Shown: positions 1 to 6,143 of the stretch, in pieces
Layout of the letters: each line of letters starts with the position of its first letter
How positions within the stretch are numbered: position 1 is the stretch's first letter
Source: Rhodococcus pseudokoreensis
GTDB taxonomy: Bacteria; Actinomycetota; Actinomycetes; Mycobacteriales; Mycobacteriaceae
Assembly (NCBI RefSeq): GCF_017068395.1
Contig: NZ_CP070619.1
Span: 3,658,001 to 3,722,000, forward strand
Reading direction: 5' to 3'
DNA: 64,000 bases
Translations under genes and position numbers: made by a program
Notes under the pieces: model-generated
The model's database searches: none
What the model was told of the DNA's origin: nothing
What the model saw: only the letters and a program-made list of their open reading frames with translations

Positions 1-78
1 ACCGCCGGATTCCGGGAGGCCGTCCGCGAACGCGACCAGCCGTTCGGCGACCACAAACAGTCCCGGCCGGGATCCTGA
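1..78 (+). CDS. C-terminal end of a gene cut by the window edge, possibly enoyl-CoA hydratase
   Basis: An open frame runs from the first base to a TGA at 76-78 and gives 25 residues ending FGDHKQSRPGS. The stretch FREAVRERDQPFGD resembles the extreme C-terminus of crotonase-family enoyl-CoA hydratases, where a helix rich in Arg and Glu is followed by a Pro-Phe-Gly turn. No catalytic residue is visible, so the family call is a guess. It is convergent with the sigma factor gene, with 13 bases between the stops. Confidence 0.4.
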   Translation, partial: TAGFREAVRERDQPFGDHKQSRPGS

Positions 79-91
79 TCTGAGACACGCC

Positions 92-1351
92 TCACGGTTC
101 GGTGCGCGCGGACGCCGCGGCGGCCCGCGCCATGAGCAGGTTGCGTTCACGCCGCGTGGGTGCGGTGGCCGCGGCGTCCTCGAGGATCCGGGCCGCCTCC
201 TCGTAGCGGCCGAGGCGCTCGAGAACTTCGCCTCGCACCGCGCCGTACAGATGGAGACGGGCCAGCCGGGGATCGTCCCGCACCGCGTCGAGGGCGGCCA
301 GCGCCGCGTCCGGACCGTCCGAATGCAGCAGCGCCACCGCGCGATTGAGCTCCACCACCGGCGACGGCGCCACCTGCGCCAACGCGTCGTACAGTGCGAC
401 GATCGCCTCCCAGTCGGTGTCCTCGAACCGAGACGCCCGGGCATGACACCCGGCGATCGCGGCCTGCAGCGAATAGGGGCCGAGCGGGCGGCCCAGCGCG
501 ACGGCCCGCTCCAGCGCGGCGTTCCCGTGCCTGAGCAGGATGCGGTCCCACCGCGACCGGTCCTGATCCTGCAACAGGATCGGCTCACCGCCCGGGCCCA
601 GCCGGGCGGCGAACCGCGACGCCTGCAACTCGGTCAGCGCCACCAGTCCGTGCACTTCGGGCTCGTCCGGCAGCAGTCCGGCGAGGACCCGGGCGAGCCG
701 CATCGCCTCGGCGGCCAGGTCACGTCGTATCCAGTCCTCACCCGACGTGGCCGAGTAGCCCTCGTTGAACACCAGATAGACCACCTCGAGCACCGCCGAC
801 AGTCGCGCCGGAAGTTCCTCGCGCGACGGCACCTCGAACGGCACCTTCGCCTCCGACAGCGTCCGCTTGGCCCTGCTGATCCGCTGCCCCATCGTCGCCG
901 ACGGCACCAGGAACGCCCGGGCGATCTCGTCCGTCCGGAGCCCGCCCACCAGCCGGAGGGTCAACGCCACCCGCGACTCCCGGGGAAGCACCGGATGACA
1001 CGCCACGAACACCAGCGCCAGCAGGTCGTCCTCCACACCCTCGACCGCGTCCGGCGCGGGCATCGCGCTCGGCTGCTGCGCCGACGGGTCGACGGCGATC
1101 TGCGTGTACTTCGACTGCTGCGACCGCTCCCGGCGAATCCGGTCGATCGCCTTGTGCTTCGCGGTCGCCGTCAGCCACGCACCCGGATTGTCGGGGACAC
1201 CGTCCCGCGGCCACTGCTCCAGCGCCAGCACGAACGCGTCCTGCGCGATCTCCTCGGCAGTGCCGACATCACGGACGAGACGGGTGAGCGACGCGATGAG
1301 CCGCGGCGACTCCATCCGCCACACCGCCTCGACCGTGCGCCGCGCGTCCAT
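92..1351 (-). CDS. ECF42-type RNA polymerase sigma factor with C-terminal TPR-like domain
   Basis: This 419-residue protein has a sigma-70 region 2 at about residues 8-75 (EEIAQDAFVLALEQW, then the DRIRRER helix) and a region 4 helix-turn-helix at about 110-165 (LTLRLVGGLRTDEIARAF). These are followed by a roughly 230-residue helical extension, the DUF6596/TPR-like domain found in the ECF42 group and in proteins annotated SigJ-like. It replaces an anti-sigma factor as the control element in that group. The ATG lies one base after the stop of the YCII gene, so the two are co-transcribed, as is typical for ECF42. A matching promoter lies at 1846-1874. The target genes are not known from the sequence. 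Confidence 0.85.
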   Translation of the reverse strand: MDARRTVEAVWRMESPRLIASLTRLVRDVGTAEEIAQDAFVLALEQWPRDGVPDNPGAWLTATAKHKAIDRIRRERSQQSKYTQIAVDPSAQQPSAMPAPDAVEGVEDDLLALVFVACHPVLPRESRVALTLRLVGGLRTDEIARAFLVPSATMGQRISRAKRTLSEAKVPFEVPSREELPARLSAVLEVVYLVFNEGYSATSGEDWIRRDLAAEAMRLARVLAGLLPDEPEVHGLVALTELQASRFAARLGPGGEPILLQDQDRSRWDRILLRHGNAALERAVALGRPLGPYSLQAAIAGCHARASRFEDTDWEAIVALYDALAQVAPSPVVELNRAVALLHSDGPDAALAALDAVRDDPRLARLHLYGAVRGEVLERLGRYEEAARILEDAAATAPTRRERNLLMARAAAASARTEP

Positions 1352-1352
1352 G

Positions 1353-1793
1353 TCAGCGGTCGGGGTGCTGCTCGCGGATCCGCGCCGCGAGCGCCTCTTC
1401 CCGCTCCCGCAACTCCGGCGTGAACTCGTCCCCGAAGTCGTCCGACTCGAAGATCGGCCGCACCTCGATCAGCTGACGCATTCCGGTGCCGGGGTCGGCG
1501 GGGCACTTCTTCACCCACTCGATCGCCTCCTCGAGGGACCGCACCTCCCAGATCCAGAAGCCGGCGACGATCTCCTTCGACTCCGTGAACGGGCCGTCGA
1601 CCACCGACGTCGTCCCGCCCTCGAACACCACCCGCGCCCCGGCGCTCGTCGGCTTCAGACCCTGCCCGTCAAGCATGATCCCGGCGTTCACCAGGTCCTC
1701 GTTGTACGCGCTCATCGCGGCGAGCATCGCCTCCGTCGGGGCGATCTTGTCTTCGTCGGCTCCGGCACCCTCGATCATCACCATGACCCGCAT
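1353..1793 (-). CDS. YCII-related DGPF-domain protein, ECF42 partner
   Basis: This 146-residue protein has the YCII/DGPF fold: an N-terminal strand (MRVMVMIEGAG), the signature VVDGPFTESKEIVAGFWIWEV at about residues 65-85, and a C-terminal helix. DGPF proteins are the classical neighbours and targets of ECF42 sigma factors; their biochemical activity is not established. The ATG at 1791-1793 is preceded by a GAGGAGGAAA ribosome-binding site. It is the first gene of a two-gene operon with the sigma factor, with one base between the frames. Confidence 0.85.
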   Translation of the reverse strand: MRVMVMIEGAGADEDKIAPTEAMLAAMSAYNEDLVNAGIMLDGQGLKPTSAGARVVFEGGTTSVVDGPFTESKEIVAGFWIWEVRSLEEAIEWVKKCPADPGTGMRQLIEVRPIFESDDFGDEFTPELREREEALAARIREQHPDR

Positions 1794-1845
1794 GATTTCC
1801 TCCTCGATTGTGGTCGGTCCCGGCTTCTGCCTGGACTCACACGGT

Positions 1846-1874
1846 ACGTCGAACGGCGGGCTCCGATTTCGACA
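1846..1874 (-). promoter_or_regulatory. Candidate ECF42-type promoter (TGTCGA, 17 bp, CGACGT)
   Basis: On the minus strand TGTCGA (1869-1874) is separated by exactly 17 bases from CGACGT (1846-1851), about 50 bases before the YCII start. The published ECF42 promoter in Streptomyces venezuelae has TGTCGA at -35 and CGA or CGT/C at -10, so this looks like an autoregulated promoter for the YCII-sigma operon. The assignment rests on motif match only. Confidence 0.55.
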
Positions 1875-1880
1875 TCAGCC

Positions 1881-1920
1881 GTGAGTACTTGTTAACCGCC
1901 GGCGGTTAACAAGTACTCAC
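1881..1920. repeat. 40-bp palindromic element E1 (perfect)
   Basis: The left arm GTGAGTACTTGTTAACCGCC is followed directly by its exact reverse complement; pairing extends two more bases on each side (1879-1922). The outer GTGAG/CTCAC and the 40-bp length match the other nine elements in the window, but the inner arm sequence differs (TTGTTAAC). It lies between the divergent YCII and monooxygenase genes, so it cannot be a terminator for either; as a perfect palindrome it could also bind a dimeric regulator. Confidence 0.8.
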
Positions 1921-1977
1921 GGGGGGCGATTGCAACACGATGCAACGCTTGCCGCCCAGCTCCGACCGGCGTGTGCT

Positions 1978-1990
1978 GTATGTCACATAC
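1978..1990. promoter_or_regulatory. Short palindrome before the flavin monooxygenase gene
   Basis: GTATGTcACATAC is a perfect 6+1+6 inverted repeat six bases upstream of the ribosome-binding site of the monooxygenase gene. It may be an operator or simply overlap the promoter (TATGTC could act as a -10). No regulator gene is adjacent. Confidence 0.3.
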
Positions 1991-2008
1991 CGAGCGAAGG
2001 AGAGGTAC

Positions 2009-3832
2009 ATGACACAGACGGTCCAGCCGACTGAGGCGCAGACGACCCTGACCCCCCAGGAGCGCGTCGACCTGTGGTTGGCGAGCTTCGAGTCCGCTCT
2101 CGCCGCTCGCGACGTCGATCGTGCCGCGGGCATGTTCGCCGTCGACAGTTTCTGGCGGGACCTGGTGGCGTTCACCTGGAACCTCAAGACGGTGGAGGGA
2201 CGCGACGCCGTCGCCGCGATGCTGCACGCACGCCTCGACGACACCGATCCGACGAACTTCCGCACCACCGAGACACCGGACGAGGCCGACGGCGTCACGT
2301 CTGCGTGGATCGAATTCGAGACCGCGACGGGCCGGGGCAAGGGGCACCTGCGGCTGAAGGACGACGAGGCGTGGACGTTCCTCACCACCATGCAGGAATT
2401 GAAGGGCCACGAGGAACGCCGAGGACGGAACCGCGTCAAGGGCGCCGTCCACGGTTCCGGCGGCGACACCCAGAGCTGGGCGGAGAAGCGGGAGATCGAG
2501 GAGCGGGAACTCGGCTACACCCGTCAGCCGTACGTCCTCGTGATCGGCGGCGGCCAGGGCGGCATCGCGCTCGGAGCGCGGCTACGCCAACTCGGGGTCC
2601 CGGCCATCGTCGTCGACAAGAACGAACGCCCCGGCGACCAGTGGCGCAACCGGTACAAGTCACTGTGCCTGCACGACCCGGTCTGGTACGACCACCTGCC
2701 CTACATGCCGTTCCCGGACAACTGGCCGGTGTTCGCGCCGAAGGACAAGATCGGCGACTGGCTCGAGATGTACACGAAGGTGATGGAGATTCCGTACTGG
2801 GCGTCCACCACGTGCACGTCCGCGACGTTCGACGAAGAGACGAAGGAGTGGACCGTCGTCCTCGACCGCGACGGCGAAGAGGTAGTGCTGCACCCGAAGC
2901 AGTTGGTGCTCGCCACCGGCATGTCGGGCAAACCGAACGTTCCGACGTTCCCCGGCCAGGACGTCTTCCGCGGCGAGCAGCATCACTCGAGCCGGCACCC
3001 CGGCCCGGACGCCTACGTCGGGAAGCGCGTCGTCGTCGTCGGAGCCAACAACTCGGCGCACGACATCTGCAAGGCGCTCTTCGAGACCGGCGCCGACGTG
3101 ACGATGCTGCAGCGGTCGTCCACGCACATCGTGAAGTCGGATTCGCTGATGGACCTCGGCCTCGGCGACCTCTACTCGGAGCGCGCGCTCGCGGCGGGCA
3201 TGACGACGGAGAAGGCCGACCTCACGTTCGCGTCGCTGCCGTACAAGATCATGCACGAGTTCCAGATCCCGGTGTATCAGAAGATCGCCGAACGGGACAA
3301 AGACTTCTACGCGCGACTCGAAAAGGCCGGTTTCAAGCTCGATTTCGGTGACGACGGGTCCGGTCTGTTCATGAAGTACCTGCGCCGCGGATCCGGCTAC
3401 TACATCGACGTCGGTGCATCCGAACTCGTCGCGGACGGCAGCATCCACCTCGTGTCCGGACAGGTCGACCACCTCAGCGAGGACGCCGTAGTCCTCACCG
3501 ACGGCACCGAATTGCCCGCCGACCTCGTCGTCTACGCCACCGGCTACGGGTCGATGAACGGCTGGGCCGCCGACCTCATGGGCCAGGACGTGGCCGACAA
3601 GGTCGGAAAGTGCTGGGGTCTCGGCTCCGACACCACCAAGGACCCCGGGCCGTGGGAGGGCGAACAGCGCAACATGTGGAAGCCCACCCAGCAGGAAGCG
3701 CTGTGGTTCCACGGCGGCAACCTGCACCAGTCGCGGCACTACTCGCTGTACCTCGCCCTGCAACTCAAGGCGCGGCACGAGGAGATCCCGACACCCGTCT
3801 ACGGGCTGCAGGAGGTGCATCACCTCAGCTGA
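2009..3832 (+). CDS. FAD-dependent flavin-containing monooxygenase with N-terminal NTF2-like domain
   Basis: The protein is 607 residues from ATG 2009, chosen over an in-frame start at 1940 because GAAGGAGAGG precedes it. Residues about 15-150 look like an NTF2-like domain (ERVDLWLASFESALAARDVD … AWIEFETATGRGKGHL). A FAD-binding Rossmann motif follows (VLVIGGGQGGIALGARL, glycines at 180-185), then an NADPH-binding Rossmann motif (VVVVGANNSAHD, 345-350), with ATGMSGKPNVP between them. This is the arrangement of group B flavoprotein monooxygenases acting on small organic substrates. Such NTF2-fused forms are common in Rhodococcus; the substrate cannot be read from sequence. It is a single-gene unit ending at a hairpin. 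Confidence 0.8.
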   Translation: MTQTVQPTEAQTTLTPQERVDLWLASFESALAARDVDRAAGMFAVDSFWRDLVAFTWNLKTVEGRDAVAAMLHARLDDTDPTNFRTTETPDEADGVTSAWIEFETATGRGKGHLRLKDDEAWTFLTTMQELKGHEERRGRNRVKGAVHGSGGDTQSWAEKREIEERELGYTRQPYVLVIGGGQGGIALGARLRQLGVPAIVVDKNERPGDQWRNRYKSLCLHDPVWYDHLPYMPFPDNWPVFAPKDKIGDWLEMYTKVMEIPYWASTTCTSATFDEETKEWTVVLDRDGEEVVLHPKQLVLATGMSGKPNVPTFPGQDVFRGEQHHSSRHPGPDAYVGKRVVVVGANNSAHDICKALFETGADVTMLQRSSTHIVKSDSLMDLGLGDLYSERALAAGMTTEKADLTFASLPYKIMHEFQIPVYQKIAERDKDFYARLEKAGFKLDFGDDGSGLFMKYLRRGSGYYIDVGASELVADGSIHLVSGQVDHLSEDAVVLTDGTELPADLVVYATGYGSMNGWAADLMGQDVADKVGKCWGLGSDTTKDPGPWEGEQRNMWKPTQQEALWFHGGNLHQSRHYSLYLALQLKARHEEIPTPVYGLQEVHHLS

Positions 3833-3848
3833 TCGGTCCCGACGAACC

Positions 3849-3879
3849 GCGGGCGCCTCGTATCGTGCGGGGCGCCCGC
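3849..3879. terminator. Bidirectional hairpin between convergent genes
   Basis: GCGGGCGCC (3849-3857) and GGCGCCCGC (3871-3879) form a perfect 9-bp stem with a 13-base loop. It sits between the ends of the monooxygenase gene and the convergent SRPBCC gene. There is no clear T-tract, as is usual for actinobacterial terminators. Confidence 0.55.
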
Positions 3880-3920
3880 ATGCGCATTGTGCGCGACCAA
3901 AACCGGTGTGCGGCGGATCG

Positions 3921-4355
3921 TTACCTCGCCTCGAGGACCCCGGTCATCTGTTTGACGATCTTGGCCGCGAGCACCTCGAACGCGAGGCGGGCGGCGGGGT
4001 CCGCGAATCGCGCCAGACCGGTGAATTCGAGATGCGCGCGGTAGGTGATCGACGTCGAGGCGTCGTCCACCTTCTCGAACGACAGGTCGTCCGACGTGAT
4101 CGCGGCTCCGTTGCGACCCGCGAAGACGACGTGATCGGGGTCGTCGCGGGTCATGCGATAGGTGAGTTCGGTGGTGCGCCCGAAGAACGACGACACGTTG
4201 TGCCATTCGGTGCCCACCGCCACCGGACCGGGGGTGGTCTGCTCGCACTTCTCGGTCCCGGGATCCCAGGCCGTGGTGTTCGCGAAGTCACGCAGGTATG
4301 CGACGACTTCCCCGAGCGGTGAGGCGACGGTGAACGTTCTGCTGACGTCGGCCAC
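3921..4355 (-). CDS. SRPBCC (polyketide cyclase/START-like) family protein
   Basis: This 144-residue protein begins MADVSRTFTVASPLGEVVAYLRDF, the first strand and helix of the SRPBCC helix-grip fold, and ends with the long C-terminal helix (AARLAFEVLAAKIVKQMTGVLEAR). The fold binds hydrophobic ligands, and no ligand can be named. The start is GTG at 4353-4355 with GGAGG seven bases upstream. The gene follows the DUF4193 gene by nine bases and is probably co-transcribed with it. Confidence 0.75.
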   Translation of the reverse strand: MADVSRTFTVASPLGEVVAYLRDFANTTAWDPGTEKCEQTTPGPVAVGTEWHNVSSFFGRTTELTYRMTRDDPDHVVFAGRNGAAITSDDLSFEKVDDASTSITYRAHLEFTGLARFADPAARLAFEVLAAKIVKQMTGVLEAR

Positions 4356-4364
4356 GCGGGCCTC

Positions 4365-4664
4365 CTATGCGCAGTCGCGGCAGATCAGCTGCCCGCCCTC
4401 TTCGGACGCGAGACGCGAACGATGATGGACCAGGAAGCAACTGCTACAGGTGAATTCGTCGGCCCTCTTCGGAATGACGCGGACGGTGAGTTCCTCACCG
4501 GACAGGTCGGCGCCGGGCAGTTCGAAGGACTCCGCCGTGTCGGTCTCCTCGACGTCGACGACGGACGACTGCGAGTCGTTCCTCCGTGTCTTCAGTTCTT
4601 CGAGCGAGTCCGCGGCGAGTTCGTCGTCGACGGTAACCCGTGGTGCGTCGTAGTCGGTTGCCAT
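4365..4664 (-). CDS. DUF4193 zinc-ribbon-like small protein
   Basis: The protein is 99 residues from ATG 4662-4664, which has GGGAGGAA upstream; an in-frame start at 4709 lacks this. It begins MATDYDAPR, is acidic in the middle, and ends with CSSCFLVHHRSRLASEEGG…CRDC, a CxxC…CxxC pattern able to bind zinc. This matches DUF4193, a family restricted to actinobacteria, of unknown function, and similar to small RNA polymerase- or ribosome-associated zinc proteins. It is the first gene of a pair with the SRPBCC gene. Confidence 0.75.
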   Translation of the reverse strand: MATDYDAPRVTVDDELAADSLEELKTRRNDSQSSVVDVEETDTAESFELPGADLSGEELTVRVIPKRADEFTCSSCFLVHHRSRLASEEGGQLICRDCA

Positions 4665-4841
4665 GACTTCCTCCCTTTGGCTCATGTTCCCCGTGTCGTG
4701 AAATTCCACACTTGCGGGGCACGGTTGCTAGACAACGCACCGATCCCGCGTTTTGTTCCCGGGCGGCCACAGCTAGCTCTGTGATTGCGGGATGCCCGTT
4801 CCGGGTACCACTCAATCAGCCGATCGGAAGGTGGTCTGTCG

Positions 4842-5087
4842 ATGACGAGTGCGCGTGACGAGCACGGCAATCCCGTGCCCGACCCGGAGCCGGTGCCGCC
4901 GTCACCGGGCCCTCCTCCCGTGCCGCCGACGCCGACACCGCCGCACCCGTTTCCGCCGGAGCCGGGTCCGGAACCCGCACCGCCCGAGCCGGGACCGCAG
5001 CCGGGGCCGCCGGGGCCGACGCCACCCCCGGGGCCGCCGATTCCCGAGCCGACTCCCCCGTTTCCGCCACAGATGCACAGCCGCTGA
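4842..5087 (+). CDS. Small proline-rich low-complexity protein
   Basis: This 81-residue product is almost entirely Pro with Gly and Glu after residue 15 (repeats such as PEPGPEPAPPEPGPQPGPPG) and has no signal peptide or membrane segment. ATG 4842 has GGAAGGTGG upstream, which favours a real start; the strong GC skew of such repeats could also keep a frame open by chance. No function is assigned. It ends just before the iron box of the next gene. Confidence 0.45.
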   Translation: MTSARDEHGNPVPDPEPVPPSPGPPPVPPTPTPPHPFPPEPGPEPAPPEPGPQPGPPGPTPPPGPPIPEPTPPFPPQMHSR

Positions 5088-5096
5088 CAAATCCCT

Positions 5097-5115
5097 GTAG
5101 GTTAGCCTTACCTAC
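5097..5115. promoter_or_regulatory. IdeR/DtxR-type iron box
   Basis: GTAGGTTAGCCTTACCTAC is a 19-bp dyad matching the actinobacterial iron box (TTAGGTTAGGCTAACCTAA) at most positions; the symmetry extends to 5093-5119 with one mismatched pair. It overlaps the region just before the ribosome-binding site of the siderophore-binding protein gene. Iron-loaded IdeR/DmdR bound there would repress the gene. Confidence 0.8.
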
Positions 5116-5128
5116 AGGGAGGTAGTGG

Positions 5129-6139
5129 ATGCGAACGCTCAACCGTCGCAGGTTCCTGACCGTGAGCGCCGGGATCGGTATGGCCGCCGTCGCCGCAGCG
5201 TGCTCGTCCGGAACCGAAGCCGGCGCCGAAGGCGACACCCGGACGGTGACGCACAAGAAGGGAACGACCGAAGTCCCGGGCGACCCTCAGCGGATCGTCA
5301 CCGTCGGCTACTCCGACCAGGACACGCTGCTCGCATTCGGACGAACCCCGGTCGGCGTCACCGACTGGTACGGCGACTATCCGGACGCCACCTGGCCCTG
5401 GGCCCAGGACGCGCTCGGCGGGGCGCACCCCGAAGTCTTCAACCGCGGACAGTTCACCGGTGAGGCGAACTTCGCGTACGAGGAGATCGCGAAACTCGGC
5501 CCCGACCTGATCCTCGCGCTGTACATCGACGTCGACGACGACGCGTATCAGCGACTCTCGGCCATCGCGCCCACCGTGACGACGTCGCCGGACTACCCCG
5601 ATTTCGGCATGCCGTGGCAGGACGCCGTCCGCATGGTCGGCACCACCCTCGGCGAGGACCGGAAGGCAGATGAACTCGTCGCCGACGTCGACGACCTGAT
5701 GGCGCAGCAGCGCGCCGCCCACCCCGAATTCGAGGGCAAGACGGTCGCGGTGGCCGAACTGGGCGACGCCGGGTCGTTCTACGTTCGCTCCCCGAACGAT
5801 CCGCGCTCACGCCTGATGACGTCGCTGGGGTTCGTCGTCCCGGAACAGATCACGCAGCTCGCGGGCGACCAGGACGCGTTCACCATCAGTAAGGAACAGC
5901 TGAACATCCTCGACGTCGACGTCCTCGTCTGGAACGTGGGCAGCAGTCCCGGCGCCGAAGCGCAGATCACCGCGGACCCCGTCTATCAGTCGCTGCCGGT
6001 GGCGAAGGCCGGACGGGCCGTGTTCGTCGACGACCCCACCGTCTCCGGCGCTCTCACCTGGGGCACCGTCCTCAGCCTCCCCTACGCCGTCGACGCCCTC
6101 GTGCCGAAACTGGCGGAGGCCGCCGCCGAACCGGCCTGA
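5129..6139 (+). CDS. Iron-siderophore ABC transporter substrate-binding lipoprotein
   Basis: This 336-residue protein starts with RRRFLTVSAGIGMAAVAAAC, a twin-arginine-like signal with a lipobox Cys. A FepB/FhuD-type periplasmic-binding fold follows (PQRIVTVGYSDQDTLLAFG … EEIAKLGPDLILAL … SLPVAKAGRAVFVDD). It should bind ferric siderophore outside the membrane and deliver it to a permease. The gene is preceded by an iron box and a GGGAGG ribosome-binding site, so iron repression is expected. No permease or ATPase gene is adjacent; the partner must be elsewhere. Confidence 0.85.
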   Translation: MRTLNRRRFLTVSAGIGMAAVAAACSSGTEAGAEGDTRTVTHKKGTTEVPGDPQRIVTVGYSDQDTLLAFGRTPVGVTDWYGDYPDATWPWAQDALGGAHPEVFNRGQFTGEANFAYEEIAKLGPDLILALYIDVDDDAYQRLSAIAPTVTTSPDYPDFGMPWQDAVRMVGTTLGEDRKADELVADVDDLMAQQRAAHPEFEGKTVAVAELGDAGSFYVRSPNDPRSRLMTSLGFVVPEQITQLAGDQDAFTISKEQLNILDVDVLVWNVGSSPGAEAQITADPVYQSLPVAKAGRAVFVDDPTVSGALTWGTVLSLPYAVDALVPKLAEAAAEPA

Positions 6140-6143
6140 CCGC

